From the NCBI GenBank assembly GCA_003282175.1, contig QBZX01000009.1:1-58955 (forward strand): a stretch of 58,955 nucleotides of DNA, in the 5' to 3' direction. Positions 1-9,439 of the stretch are shown here, piece by piece. Source of the stretch: Pelagibacteraceae bacterium AG-337-G06. Its GTDB lineage: Bacteria > Pseudomonadota > Alphaproteobacteria > Pelagibacterales > AG-422-B15. The notes under the pieces are model-generated. The model was given only the letters and a program-made list of their open reading frames with translations, was not told the origin of the DNA and made no database searches. The stretch's first letter is position 1, and every line of letters starts with the position of its first letter. Made by a program: the position numbers and the translations under genes.

Positions 1-481
1 AATCCTTCACAAAAAAACAAATATGAAAATTTACTCTTCATCAAACATAAGAGCTTTAATTCAAAAAGGAGAGGTGAAACTTGCCAACAAATTTCTTGGG
101 GTGCCGTTTACAATTGTCTCTAGAGTAATGAAAGGTGATCAAAGGGGGCGAACAATAGGAGTTCCAACAGCAAACCTTAAAATTGATGAATATATTCAGC
201 CTAACCATGGGGTTTATGCTGTTCGTGCAAAAGTAATGAATAAGAGTGCAAAGGGAAAGAATTATAAGGGAATTGCCAATTTTGGAGTCAGACCGACTTT
301 TGATAAAAATAAGCCCTTATTAGAGGTTCACTTGTTTAATTTTAATTTGAATATTTATAATTCTTCATTAAAAGTAGAATTTATTGACTTCATAAGGAAA
401 GAAAAAAAGTTTTCTGGAATAGATTCATTAAAAAATCAATTGATAATAGATATATCCAAAGCTAAGAAAATCTTAAATTAA
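1..481 (+). CDS. ribF: Bifunctional riboflavin kinase/FAD synthetase, C-terminal part
   Basis: This is the 3' end of ribF; the reading frame is open to the left edge, so the ATG at 23 is internal and the N-terminal FAD synthetase domain lies outside the window. What remains is the flavokinase domain, which phosphorylates riboflavin to FMN. The segment GDQRGRTIGVPTANL is the signature nucleotide/flavin-binding stretch of this domain, followed by GVYAVRA and the NFGVRPTF segment typical of the beta-barrel. Downstream, ileS starts 4 nt after the stop, and the order ribF-ileS-lspA is common in proteobacteria. Identification is firm; only the extent is partial. Confidence 0.95.
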   Translation, partial: ILHKKTNMKIYSSSNIRALIQKGEVKLANKFLGVPFTIVSRVMKGDQRGRTIGVPTANLKIDEYIQPNHGVYAVRAKVMNKSAKGKNYKGIANFGVRPTFDKNKPLLEVHLFNFNLNIYNSSLKVEFIDFIRKEKKFSGIDSLKNQLIIDISKAKKILN

Positions 482-485
482 TAAA

Positions 486-3296
486 ATGACCACTAAAAAT
501 GATAAAATAGATTTTAGTGAAACTTTGTTTTTACCTAAAACTTCCTTTGCTATGCGGGCGGGGCTGCCTGAACAAGAGCCAAGCATATTAGAGAATTGGG
601 ATAAAAATAATCTTTATCAAAAATTAAGAAACAATTCGAAGGACAGAAAGAAATTTGTACTTCATGATGGCCCACCATATGCAAATGGCCATCTTCATAT
701 GGGGCACGCTTTAAATAAAGTTTTAAAAGATTTTGTTGTTCGGTCACAGCAAATGCTTGGGCACAATAGTTCATATATTCCCGGCTGGGATTGTCATGGT
801 CTCCCGATAGAGTGGAAGATTGAAGAACAATATCGAGAAAAAGGTAAAGATAAAGATGAAGTAGATATCATTCAGTTTAGAAAAGAATGCAGGGAATTTG
901 CTAAAAAGTGGATTGATATTCAGAGATCGGAATTTATTAGGCTAGGAGTAACTGGAGATTGGTTCAATCCCTACACTACAATGTCTTACGAAGCTGAGTC
1001 TACAATTGTGAAGGAGTTTTTCAAATTTTTAGAAAATGAGAGTTTATATCGTGGCTCTAAACCTGTTATGTGGTCAACAGTTGAAAAGACCGCATTAGCT
1101 GAAGCTGAAATAGAATATAAAGAACATAAATCGATAACAATTTTTGTAAAATTTCCAGTTATTTCTTCACTAGAAAATAATGAAGTAAATATGTCGGTTA
1201 TTATTTGGACTACAACTCCATGGACTATACCAGCAAATCGAGCCATAGCCTTCAGTAAAGATATAAGTTATTCAATTTATTCTGTTAATGGATTAGAAGA
1301 AAACAGTCTACTAAATGAAGGAGATCAAATTATTATCGCTGATGAATTGATAGATAATGTAAGAACCCAGTGCAAAGTAAAAGAGCTCACAAAAATTAGA
1401 GCAATCAAAGACTTAGATCAAATAATTTGTGGGCATCCTTTTAGAGATTCAGGGTATGATTTTGAAGTTAAATTATTTGATGCTGATTTTGTAACTCTAG
1501 AACAAGGAAGTGGATTTGTTCATATAGCCCCAGGTCACGGAGCAGATGATTATAATTTGGGCATTGCAAATAATGTGGAAGTTCCGGAAACAGTGGATGA
1601 GAATGGTCAATATTTTGACCATGTTCCCCTTTTTAAAGGCAAAAAAGTATTTAATGATGATGGCTCTGATGCAGATGCGAATGTAGCAGTGATCGTTGAG
1701 CTTAAAAATCATAATAACCTTGCAGGCAAAGGATCACTCAGGCACAGCTATCCTCATTCATGGAGATCTAAAGCTCCTGTCATATTCAGAAATACTCCTC
1801 AGTGGTTTATTAGTATGGAAAAGAATGGTTTAAGGTCAACGGCACTTAATGAAATAGACAAAGTTAATTGGTTCCCTAAACAAGGTAAGAATAGAATATA
1901 TTCGATGATTGAGGATAGACCTGATTGGGTTGTTTCAAGGCAAAGAGCTTGGGGTGTTCCTCTATCTATATTTTACAACATAGAAACTGGACAACCTCTA
2001 ATTGATAAAGAAATTAATCAAAAAATAATCGATCTGTATAAAGAAGAAGGATCAGACGCTTGGTTTAAATACTCTAAAGAAGAATTGTTGGGAGATAAGT
2101 ACGATCCAAATGATTATAAAAAAGTTGATGATATTCTTGATGTTTGGTTTGATTCTGGCTGTACCCATTCCTTTGTTTTAGATGAAAAGGAAGATCAAAT
2201 GTGGCCTGCATCTCTTTATTTAGAAGGCACTGATCAACATAGAGGATGGTTTCACTCCTCACTTTTGGAGTCATGTGGAACCAGAGGGATTGCCCCTTAT
2301 GAGTCGGTCTTGACGCATGGTTTTGTTCTTCACGAAGATGGACTAAAAATGAGTAAGTCTTCAGCTAATATAGTTTCACCTGATGAAATTATAAATAAAT
2401 CTGGAGCAGATATTTTAAGACTATGGGTTGCAAGCAGCGATTATTCAGAGGATTTAAAGATAGGGCCTGAAATCATGAAGAGCAATGTTGATAGCTACAG
2501 AAGGCTGAGGAATACATTACGTTTCATTCTTGGAAACTTATCTGAATTTAATGATAATGAAAAAATTTCATATGCAGAACTCACTGAGCTTGATCAATAT
2601 ATTTTATCTCAGTTAGAGGAGCTAAAAAAAGAAGTAATAGAAAACTATAAAATATTTGAATATCAAAAAGTTTTTTCTGCAATATTTAATTTTTGTACTA
2701 ATGATTTATCATCTTTTTATTTTGATATTAAAAAGGATGTTCTTTATTGCGAATCTAAGGGCAGCCATATTAGGATGTCTACTCGAACAGTATTAGATAA
2801 ACTATTTTATAATTTGCTTACCTTACTAGCTCCTATTTTATGTTTTACATCTGAAGAGGCTTGGCAAAGCAGACTTGGAAAAGAATCAAGTGTCCATGAA
2901 GTTGACTTTCCAGTCTTAGAAAGTGATGTTATTAATAAAGAGCTCACAAAAAAATGGGATTTATATAAGCAGTTGCGTAAAGTAATAAATGGTGCAATTG
3001 AGGTAAAGAGAAAAGAAAAAGTCATCGGCTCAAGTCTTGAAGCATCTGTAACACTCTTTTCAACAAAAAATATTAATGAAATTGATAGTGATACACTTGA
3101 AAATATTTCAATAATAAGTGAATTAACAATATTAAACGAAAAGCCACCAGAAGGCTCATATATTTCTGAGTCAGAAAAAGATGTAGGTATTGTAGTTAAG
3201 AAAGTTGATGGCAATAAGTGTGAGAGATGCTGGAAATATTATCCTAATCTAGAAAAAGATATTTGTTTACGTTGTGAGCAAGTTATGAATCAATAA
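486..3296 (+). CDS. ileS: Isoleucyl-tRNA synthetase
   Basis: Class I aminoacyl-tRNA synthetase that charges tRNA-Ile and edits misactivated valine. The HIGH-type motif appears as HMGH at residues 71-74 after DGPPYANG, and KMSKS is at residues 621-625. The inserted CP1 editing domain lies between, with the IIWTTTPWTIPANRA stretch around residues 240-255. The extreme C-terminus carries a zinc finger with C912, C915, C927 and C930. At 936 aa it has the usual bacterial length. It sits between ribF and lspA; lspA's ATG directly follows the stop codon, so the three are probably co-transcribed. Confidence 0.99.
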   Translation: MTTKNDKIDFSETLFLPKTSFAMRAGLPEQEPSILENWDKNNLYQKLRNNSKDRKKFVLHDGPPYANGHLHMGHALNKVLKDFVVRSQQMLGHNSSYIPGWDCHGLPIEWKIEEQYREKGKDKDEVDIIQFRKECREFAKKWIDIQRSEFIRLGVTGDWFNPYTTMSYEAESTIVKEFFKFLENESLYRGSKPVMWSTVEKTALAEAEIEYKEHKSITIFVKFPVISSLENNEVNMSVIIWTTTPWTIPANRAIAFSKDISYSIYSVNGLEENSLLNEGDQIIIADELIDNVRTQCKVKELTKIRAIKDLDQIICGHPFRDSGYDFEVKLFDADFVTLEQGSGFVHIAPGHGADDYNLGIANNVEVPETVDENGQYFDHVPLFKGKKVFNDDGSDADANVAVIVELKNHNNLAGKGSLRHSYPHSWRSKAPVIFRNTPQWFISMEKNGLRSTALNEIDKVNWFPKQGKNRIYSMIEDRPDWVVSRQRAWGVPLSIFYNIETGQPLIDKEINQKIIDLYKEEGSDAWFKYSKEELLGDKYDPNDYKKVDDILDVWFDSGCTHSFVLDEKEDQMWPASLYLEGTDQHRGWFHSSLLESCGTRGIAPYESVLTHGFVLHEDGLKMSKSSANIVSPDEIINKSGADILRLWVASSDYSEDLKIGPEIMKSNVDSYRRLRNTLRFILGNLSEFNDNEKISYAELTELDQYILSQLEELKKEVIENYKIFEYQKVFSAIFNFCTNDLSSFYFDIKKDVLYCESKGSHIRMSTRTVLDKLFYNLLTLLAPILCFTSEEAWQSRLGKESSVHEVDFPVLESDVINKELTKKWDLYKQLRKVINGAIEVKRKEKVIGSSLEASVTLFSTKNINEIDSDTLENISIISELTILNEKPPEGSYISESEKDVGIVVKKVDGNKCERCWKYYPNLEKDICLRCEQVMNQ

Positions 3297-3800
3297 ATGA
3301 TATATAGGCTTTCTAAATTTTTTTTACTAATATTATTTTTTTTCGCTTTAGATCAAATAAGTAAAAATATAATTATACAACTTTACAACATCGATGTTGA
3401 AAATTTAAGTTCCCAGTATTTAACCTCAATTAATGAATACATAAATTTATATTTAATTTGGAATAAAGGCTTTGCCTTTGGATTATTTCAAAATGACATA
3501 AGGATTGTAAATAATATTTATATGATTTTAATGGCTGCAATTATTGTCGTGGTGTTCATTTACGCCTTAACCATTAATAGTAAAGTTTACTATTATGGAT
3601 TTAGTTTAATAATTGGAGGTGCATTGGGCAATCTTTTTGATCGTTATCAATATGCAGCAGTATTAGATTTTATTGACGTGCATTATAATAATTTCCATTG
3701 GTATGTATTTAATATTGCTGATATAAATATAACTCTTGGATGCATCCTAATAATAATTTTAGAATTGTTTTCAAATAGAAAGAAAAAAAATGAAATATAA
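3297..3800 (+). CDS. lspA: Lipoprotein signal peptidase (signal peptidase II)
   Basis: Inner-membrane aspartyl protease that removes the signal peptide from diacylated prolipoproteins. Family landmarks are visible in order: DQISKNII near the N-terminus, an NKGFAFGLF segment, GGALGNLFDR, then LDFIDV and FNIADI, which carry the two catalytic aspartates. Four hydrophobic segments fit the usual topology, and 167 aa is a normal length. It starts immediately after the ileS stop and its last 11 nt overlap the next gene, itself a predicted lipoprotein and so a likely substrate. Confidence 0.97.
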   Translation: MIYRLSKFFLLILFFFALDQISKNIIIQLYNIDVENLSSQYLTSINEYINLYLIWNKGFAFGLFQNDIRIVNNIYMILMAAIIVVVFIYALTINSKVYYYGFSLIIGGALGNLFDRYQYAAVLDFIDVHYNNFHWYVFNIADINITLGCILIIILELFSNRKKKNEI

Positions 3801-4452
3801 AATAACCAGTCGATACTTTCTATTGATAGTTTTTTTTATATTTATTTCTTGTTCTAATAATACAGTAAGAGATTACACTTCTCTTAAGCAAAAAGCACTA
3901 GAAATACCGCCTGACTTTGAGTTATCACCTCCAGTTGTAAATGACGAATCTGCAAGTGAAGAGCTGCCAAATGAAGAAGTGGTAGAAGATATTGAAGAAA
4001 TACTAACCAGTAATAACAGTGAACAAACTAGTGAAAAGACTGAGAGTTCATCTTTAGAAGATTTCATTGATAGTAATTTTGTTAATGATGAAAAAGAAGA
4101 AGTATCAAATGAAGTAAACACAAATGACGATACCGAGTCTCTAGACATCTTGGTAAATGACGACTTACCTGATCAGGCTATTGATGTGGAAAATACAAAT
4201 GATACAGAAGAGATGTTTCAAGATGATCAAACCCAAACTAATGAGTCTCAAGAAACCAATTTTACTGAACAAAAGTTGCTTGATGAGTTATCAAATGTAG
4301 ATGATATAACATCGCTTCCAGAAGAAGAGCAGTTGAAGCCTGAGATTATTGAAGAGGAAGTTTATGACGATCCTACAGTTTACAATGATGACCAAGATTT
4401 GAATGATCTATTGAATAGAGTGGATGATTTACTCAATTCATATTCAAATTAA
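3790..4452 (+). CDS. DUF3035/BamF-like acidic lipoprotein
   Basis: A short N-terminal hydrophobic segment ends in a lipobox-like FISC (Cys21), predicting an outer- or inner-membrane lipoprotein. Shortly after comes LEIPPDFELSPP, which resembles the conserved 'PPDF-LRPP' core of DUF3035 proteins, called BamF in Caulobacter, a lipoprotein associated with the outer-membrane protein assembly complex. The position directly behind lspA is also typical of alphaproteobacterial DUF3035 genes. The remaining ~170 residues are extremely rich in Glu, Asp, Asn and Ser and look disordered; I see no catalytic motif. The family call rests on the short core plus context, so it is moderately secure. Confidence 0.72.
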   Translation: MKYKITSRYFLLIVFFIFISCSNNTVRDYTSLKQKALEIPPDFELSPPVVNDESASEELPNEEVVEDIEEILTSNNSEQTSEKTESSSLEDFIDSNFVNDEKEEVSNEVNTNDDTESLDILVNDDLPDQAIDVENTNDTEEMFQDDQTQTNESQETNFTEQKLLDELSNVDDITSLPEEEQLKPEIIEEEVYDDPTVYNDDQDLNDLLNRVDDLLNSYSN

Positions 4453-4463
4453 ATATTCTATAA

Positions 4464-5459
4464 ATGTTTAAGTTTTTTAAAGATCCAAAATGGTTTTACT
4501 GGGCATATATTGGTTCAGCAATTATTTTATCATCATTATGGGTTCAGGTGCAAATTGACGTAAAAATCAATGAATGGTTCGGTGAATTTTATGACATGAT
4601 ACAAGAGGCGTTGTCAGCTCCTAACGTAATTACTATAGAAGAATATTGGGCAAGTCTTTTATCATTTATAACGTTAGCTGGCATGTATGTGGCTGTTGCA
4701 GTTCTTGTAAGTTATTTTACTAATCATTTTCTATTTAGGTGGAGAACCGCAATGGTAGAATGGTATCATTCTGTTTATGACAAAGCCCGCAAAATTGAAG
4801 GGGCCTCACAGAGAGTTCAAGAAGACACAATTAAATTCTCAAGAATCATGGAGTCTCTTGGAACGAGTTTGATCGAGGCATTAATGATACTGGTTGAATT
4901 TATGCCAATTTTATTTGGCCTAAGCATTGGAATTCCAATATTTTTCTTTGGTGAATGGGAATATGGTTTAGTTGTCGGGGCGTTGGTGTGGTCAATTGGT
5001 GGTACATTATTTTTAATTATTCTTGGTTTGATTTTAAGACTAGTTGGAATTGAATATGATCTTCAAAAACAGGAAGCTGCATATAGAAAAATGTTAGTAA
5101 TTGCTGAGGATGATGAGACTGTAAGGCCAAAAACTCTTGAGGAATTGTTTGATGATGTAAGGCAGATACATTTTTTAAGCTATATAAGATACCTTTACTT
5201 TGACATTGGCCGTGTTGCATTTTTGCAGGCAAATGTATTATCAGCATATGTATTTTTAGCACCCGCAATTGTTGCAGGCGTTGTTACTCTTGGTGTTATG
5301 CAGCAAATAATCAGGGCATTTGGAAGAGTTGAGGGATCAATGCAGTATCTACTAAAAGCATGGCCCACTATAATTGAGCTCGCAAGTGTTTATAAGAGAC
5401 TAAGGGAGTTTGAAAGACAAATTGATGAAGTTTTAATCGAAGAGGAAACTCCAGTATAA
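4464..5459 (+). CDS. sbmA: SbmA/BacA-family peptide transporter, short form
   Basis: Inner-membrane protein of the SbmA/BacA family (membrane domain of an ABC-type exporter fold without an ATPase domain), which imports peptides such as microcins and proline-rich antimicrobial peptides using the proton gradient. Strong resemblance to E. coli SbmA can be followed along the chain: INEWFGEFYDMIQEALS, FRWRTAMVEWYHSVY, IEGASQRVQEDT, YRKMLVIAEDDE and YKRLREFERQID. At 331 aa it lacks roughly the first 70 residues of E. coli SbmA (about 406 aa), including one membrane segment; the ORF begins directly with the conserved part. In rhizobia BacA also affects very-long-chain fatty acid modification of lipid A. 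The name follows similarity; substrate is unknown. Confidence 0.85.
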   Translation: MFKFFKDPKWFYWAYIGSAIILSSLWVQVQIDVKINEWFGEFYDMIQEALSAPNVITIEEYWASLLSFITLAGMYVAVAVLVSYFTNHFLFRWRTAMVEWYHSVYDKARKIEGASQRVQEDTIKFSRIMESLGTSLIEALMILVEFMPILFGLSIGIPIFFFGEWEYGLVVGALVWSIGGTLFLIILGLILRLVGIEYDLQKQEAAYRKMLVIAEDDETVRPKTLEELFDDVRQIHFLSYIRYLYFDIGRVAFLQANVLSAYVFLAPAIVAGVVTLGVMQQIIRAFGRVEGSMQYLLKAWPTIIELASVYKRLREFERQIDEVLIEEETPV

Positions 5460-5461
5460 AG

Positions 5462-6484
5462 ATGAATTATCCGTTCTTAGATTTTGAGAAACTTGAAAAA
5501 AAATTTCTTTTATCTCGCGAAATTATCCCCCAAAAATTTGAAAATATTGTTGTTATTGGCTTTGGAGGATCAACGCAAGGCTCGAAAGCTATTAATTCCT
5601 TTTTAAATGAAATACGAGTAATTTATATTGATCATTTATATTCGGAAATTATTGATAAATTAGTCGTAACTTTGAATTTAGAAAAAACAGGGTTCATTTT
5701 CATTTCTAAATCTGGCAAAACTTCAGAAACATTATCTATTTTTGAGTACTTGATAGACAAATGCAAAAACAAGATAAATATCTCAAATCACTTTTTTTCT
5801 TTAACTGAAGATAAACAATCTCAACTTCACGACTTTTCTTTACAGCACTCAATAAAGCTTATTGAGCATGATCCAGATATAGGAGGAAGATTTTCTATAT
5901 TCAGTAATACATCTCTTATACCTGGGTTTTATTTTAATTCTAATTTGTGCAAAAATTTTCTTGAGGGTGGTAGAGAAGCTATTGAAGAAAAGGGTTTAGC
6001 TGAAGATTTGGCTGATCAGTTAAGTCTGTCTATGAAAAACAATAAAAATATCGCAGCATATCTTATTTATGGACATGAATTACTAGAAGTAGGTAATTGG
6101 AAAAAACAACTTTTTGCTGAATCGCTCGGCAAAAATGGAAAAGGATTTATGCCAGTTGTTTCTGAGATGACAAAAGACCAGCATAGTATTCTACAATTAT
6201 TTCTAGACGGGCCAAAGAATGTATTCTTTGAAATAATGAGCATGGAGAGTGATAAAGTGAATCTAATAAATATGACACTTTCTAACCACATGAGTGCAAT
6301 GAACGAGACACTTATAAAACAAGGTCTTCAACCAAGAATCTCAATATTTAAGGAAAATGATGTTAAGGAGCTAGGTTTTTATTTTTGTATCGAAATATTA
6401 ACAGTCGTTTTCTTAGCAAAGATTCTTAATGTAGACCCGTTTATTCAGGAAGCCATCGAGCTTCAGAAAAATAATTTAAGTTAG
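5462..6484 (+). CDS. pgi: Glucose-6-phosphate isomerase, compact form
   Basis: Interconverts glucose-6-phosphate and fructose-6-phosphate. The SIS-fold signatures are present: GFGGSTQGSKAI for the first sugar-phosphate loop, FISKSGKTSETL for the second, DIGGRFSIFS, the glutamate-bearing FAESLGKNGKG, and a C-terminal IQEAIELQK corresponding to the Pgi motif with the catalytic lysine. The protein has 340 aa against about 450-550 in classical enzymes, so several peripheral elements are missing while all active-site blocks remain; compact Pgi proteins occur in AT-rich marine alphaproteobacteria. It begins 2 nt after the transporter stop and overlaps the convergent rsmD by 9 nt. Confidence 0.92.
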   Translation: MNYPFLDFEKLEKKFLLSREIIPQKFENIVVIGFGGSTQGSKAINSFLNEIRVIYIDHLYSEIIDKLVVTLNLEKTGFIFISKSGKTSETLSIFEYLIDKCKNKINISNHFFSLTEDKQSQLHDFSLQHSIKLIEHDPDIGGRFSIFSNTSLIPGFYFNSNLCKNFLEGGREAIEEKGLAEDLADQLSLSMKNNKNIAAYLIYGHELLEVGNWKKQLFAESLGKNGKGFMPVVSEMTKDQHSILQLFLDGPKNVFFEIMSMESDKVNLINMTLSNHMSAMNETLIKQGLQPRISIFKENDVKELGFYFCIEILTVVFLAKILNVDPFIQEAIELQKNNLS

Positions 6485-7045
6485 TCTATAGAAAGAAAAT
6501 TTTGATATACCCAACTCTTTAACTCTTTCTATTTTTAGCTCTGGGATTAATATATCTTTTGATTTTCTTTCCTCTTCAATAACAAGTATAGAGTTTTTGT
6601 TTATAAGATTTTTCTTTAGGATATTTTTTATAGATCTAGTAACTAAGTTTTTATTATAAGGAGGATCTACATACACCAGGTTAAACTTTGGCTTATCAGA
6701 AATAGATTCAAATGAGCATGCATTTTCGTTCAGAACAGATATTTGATCAGTGAAGCCTAATTTATTTGCGCTCTTATAAATTAGATTAATTATTTGATCG
6801 TTATTCTCAATCATTGTCGCACTGTTAGCGCCTCTTGATAGAGCTTCAAAACTAAATGAACCTGTTCCTGCAAATAAATCTAGAACATTTGATTTTTCAA
6901 TTTGAAATCCAGTATTAATTATTTCTTTACCATGCGTAAGAATATTAAATATCGTTTCTCTATTTTTATCAGATAATGGTCGAACATCTTTATCTTTATG
7001 ACTAAAAATAGAATGCCCTTTTTTTAACCCGCTAATAATTCTCAT
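6476..7045 (-). CDS. rsmD: 16S rRNA (guanine966-N2)-methyltransferase
   Basis: Rossmann-fold SAM-dependent enzyme methylating G966 of 16S rRNA. Seen are MRIISGLKKG at the N-terminus, the SAM-binding loop NVLDLFAGTGSFSFEALSRG, and the catalytic VYVDPPYN motif typical of N2-guanine/N6-adenine methylases. Length (189 aa) is normal. Its first 14 nt overlap the end of rluB upstream on the same strand, and the rluB-rsmD order is common in Alphaproteobacteria, implying co-transcription. The 3' end overlaps convergent pgi. Confidence 0.95.
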   Translation of the reverse strand: MRIISGLKKGHSIFSHKDKDVRPLSDKNRETIFNILTHGKEIINTGFQIEKSNVLDLFAGTGSFSFEALSRGANSATMIENNDQIINLIYKSANKLGFTDQISVLNENACSFESISDKPKFNLVYVDPPYNKNLVTRSIKNILKKNLINKNSILVIEEERKSKDILIPELKIERVKELGISKFSFYRLT

Positions 7046-7733
7046 ATATTTTGACTTTTTTTAATTTACTTCTTTCTAACGATCCTAATTTATAAGCCCC
7101 ATAAGATATTCGGATGAGCCGAGTAACAGTTATATTTAATGATTCGAAGATATTTCTTATTTCTCTGTTCTTGCCCTCGAGTAATGACATTTTAATCCAA
7201 GAGTAAGTCTTAGTCTTGCTAATGAGGCTTACTTTTATACGCTTGTACTTAATATGCTTTATTTTAAGTCCTTTTGATAATCTATCTATGAAATTTTTAT
7301 CAATAAATCCTTGCACCCTTACCTTGTATACTCTTTCAAAATTATTTTTGGGTAATTCCATTTTTCTTTTAAATTCTCCATTATCTGTAAATAGCAATAA
7401 ACCCTCAGTGTTATAATCTAATCTTCCAATTGATAATAAATTTTTTTGTTTAGGTCCTAAAAAATCATAAACCGTTTTTCTATTTTTATCATCAGACTTA
7501 GTAACTAAGCATCCTCTAGGTTTATGAAAAATATAAAGTGAATTTAGTTCAGTAATTTTCTTAATTTTAATTATAGTTTCATCAATGCTAATTTTATTAC
7601 TTGGAGAAACTTTTATTCCTTGTGTAGTCAGTAATTTCCCATCTACTTTAATACGACCTTCCATAATGAATTTATCAATCTCTCTTCGAGAAAAATCAGT
7701 TGATCTTGCGAGAACTTTATTTATTCTTTCCAT
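7032..7733 (-). CDS. rluB: 23S rRNA pseudouridine synthase, RluB/RsuA family
   Basis: RsuA-family pseudouridine synthase. An S4 RNA-binding domain covers about residues 1-60 (ERINKVLARSTDFSRREIDK, then GRIKVDG), followed by the catalytic domain with SIGRLDYNTEGLLLFTDNG, where the Asp of GRLD is the nucleophile, and KNREIRNIFE near the C-terminus. The family includes RluB (U2605 of 23S), RluE, RluF and RsuA; the S4 domain and the pairing with rsmD favour RluB, but substrate cannot be proven from sequence. The divergent tadA start lies only 49 nt away, so both promoters must sit in or around that gap. Confidence 0.9.
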   Translation of the reverse strand: MERINKVLARSTDFSRREIDKFIMEGRIKVDGKLLTTQGIKVSPSNKISIDETIIKIKKITELNSLYIFHKPRGCLVTKSDDKNRKTVYDFLGPKQKNLLSIGRLDYNTEGLLLFTDNGEFKRKMELPKNNFERVYKVRVQGFIDKNFIDRLSKGLKIKHIKYKRIKVSLISKTKTYSWIKMSLLEGKNREIRNIFESLNITVTRLIRISYGAYKLGSLERSKLKKVKIYENY

Positions 7734-7782
7734 TATTATTGTTTAGTTTTATGAGCAATATTTAAGTTACAATTAAATATTT

Positions 7783-8235
7783 ATGACACAAAATACATTT
7801 ATGGAACAGGCAATAATAAATGCTTACAAAGGACTAGATTTGGGAGAGGTACCAGTCGGTTGTGTGATTGTGAATCAAGATAATGAGATAATCTCCCAAT
7901 CATATAATAAAGTTATAGCGGATAACGACCCCACTGCTCATGCTGAGATTAATGCCATAAGGCAAGCATGCGCTTCCTTAAAATCTGAGCGTTTAATCGA
8001 TTGCAGTATTTATGTTACTTTAGAGCCTTGTATAATGTGTGCCGCAGCAATATCGAAATCTAAGTTAAAAAGACTATATTATGGAGCAGATGATATGAAA
8101 TTTGGTTCTATAAACGGTGGATTTAATTTTTTTCAAACAAAAAATTGCAATCATGTGCCAGAGATTTATGATAGTATTTCAAAAATTCAATGTGAGAATT
8201 TAATAAACGATTTTTTTAAAGGTAAAAGACCATGA
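7783..8235 (+). CDS. tadA: tRNA-specific adenosine deaminase
   Basis: Zinc deaminase that converts A34 to inosine in tRNA-Arg(ACG). The HAE motif is at residues 53-55 (His as zinc ligand, Glu as proton shuttle), and PCIMC at 82-86 supplies the two zinc cysteines C83 and C86. Size (150 aa) is typical. It is divergent from rluB and overlaps the next gene by 4 nt in an ATGA arrangement, suggesting translational coupling with the acyl-CoA dehydrogenase although their functions are unrelated. A non-tRNA nucleoside deaminase is the only realistic alternative. Confidence 0.94.
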   Translation: MTQNTFMEQAIINAYKGLDLGEVPVGCVIVNQDNEIISQSYNKVIADNDPTAHAEINAIRQACASLKSERLIDCSIYVTLEPCIMCAAAISKSKLKRLYYGADDMKFGSINGGFNFFQTKNCNHVPEIYDSISKIQCENLINDFFKGKRP

Positions 8236-9437
8236 CAATTTCAGCTAAGGCGCAGCAAACAACAGATAGACTAAACAGATTTATGGAAAAAAATGTGTAT
8301 CCAAATAATGATACGTACCATAAGCAAATTGAAGACTTCGGAAATGACCGTTGGCAGGTTGTCCCTATAGTTGAAGATTTAAAAAACGAAGCAAAAAAAG
8401 AAGATCTCTGGAATTTGTTTTTACCAGACAGCGATTTAGGGCATGGACTTACAAATGCTGAATATGCTCCCATGTGTGAAATAATGGGAAGAGCTATGTG
8501 GTCTGCAGAAGTATTTAACTGTTCTGCACCTGATACAGGCAACATGGAGGTTCTAGTCAGATACGGAACTGATGAACAGAAAGATAAATATCTTAAGCCA
8601 CTTCTTAATGGCGAAATTCGATCTGCATTTGCAATGACAGAACCAGCCGTTGCATCTTCAGATGCAACCAATATTGAAAGTGAGATAAAAAAAGAGGGTA
8701 ATCAATATGTCTTAAATGGAACAAAATGGTGGACGTCGGGAGCAATGGACCCAAGATGCCAGTTTTACATCTTTATGGGTAAAACTGATCCTAAGAATGA
8801 AAATATTCATAAACAACAGTCCATGATTTTAGTGGATAAGAATACACCAGGTATCAAAATAAAAAGACATTTACCAGTTTTTGGATTTGACGACGCTCCA
8901 CACGGGCATGCTGAGGTAGAGTTCAAGGACGTAAAGGTACCACCTGAAAATATGTTGTTGGGAGAGGGTAGAGGATTTGAAATCGCTCAAGGCAGACTTG
9001 GTCCGGGACGTATTCATCATTGCATGAGAACAATTGGACTAGCGGAAGTTGCGCTGGAGGCCATGTGCAAACGATTGATGAGCCGTAAAGCTTTTGGAAA
9101 AGAGGTAGTTAGGCATTCTGTGTGGCAAGAGAGAATTGCTGATGCTCGAATTAATATAGAGATGACAAGACTTTTGACCCTAAAAGCAGCATCAATGATG
9201 GATGAGGTAGGCAACAAAGTTGCTAAAAATGAGATAGCTATGATTAAGGTTGCAGCACCGAATATGGCACTTAAGATAATAGATGATGCGATTCAAGCTT
9301 TCGGAGGCGCAGGAGTCACTACTGATCCAAGATTAGCTCAAGCTTATGCCGGCATGAGAACGCTACGTTTAGCAGATGGGCCAGATGAAGTTCATAGACT
9401 CTCAATTGCAAGAAATGAATTAAAAAAATATCTCTAA
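8232..9437 (+). CDS. Acyl-CoA dehydrogenase, ACAD10/ACAD11-type
   Basis: FAD-dependent dehydrogenase of 401 aa. Visible are the FAD-contacting [17 protein letters not shown] block, [35 protein letters not shown] and the C-terminal [18 protein letters not shown]. The ADGPDEVH ending, with Asp/Gly where classical acyl-CoA dehydrogenases have the catalytic YEGT, is characteristic of the ACAD domain in ACAD10/ACAD11 and bacterial relatives including LvaC of the levulinate pathway. A matching ACAD10/11-type kinase-like protein lies 1.4 kb away on the other strand (10843-11907). From established work on these families I infer a role in 4-hydroxyacyl-CoA processing; ordinary acyl-CoA oxidation cannot be excluded. 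Confidence 0.88.
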   Translation: MTISAKAQQTTDRLNRFMEKNVYPNNDTYHKQIEDFGNDRWQVVPIVEDLKNEAKKEDLWNLFLPDSDLGHGLTNAEYAPMCEIMGRAMWSAEVFNCSAPDTGNMEVLVRYGTDEQKDKYLKPLLNGEIRSAFAMTEPAVASSDATNIESEIKKEGNQYVLNGTKWWTSGAMDPRCQFYIFMGKTDPKNENIHKQQSMILVDKNTPGIKIKRHLPVFGFDDAPHGHAEVEFKDVKVPPENMLLGEGRGFEIAQGRLGPGRIHHCMRTIGLAEVALEAMCKRLMSRKAFGKEVVRHSVWQERIADARINIEMTRLLTLKAASMMDEVGNKVAKNEIAMIKVAAPNMALKIIDDAIQAFGGAGVTTDPRLAQAYAGMRTLRLADGPDEVHRLSIARNELKKYL

Positions 9438-9439
9438 CA

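Noticed and set aside
2807-3214. 135-codon ORF on the minus strand inside ileS
   Set aside because: No ribosome site, no recognisable motif, and it lies completely opposite a certain gene.
3873-4148. Serine-rich ORF of 91 codons on the minus strand
   Set aside because: It is the antisense shadow of the acidic lipoprotein; Glu/Asp codons read backwards give Ser/Phe/Leu-rich sequence.
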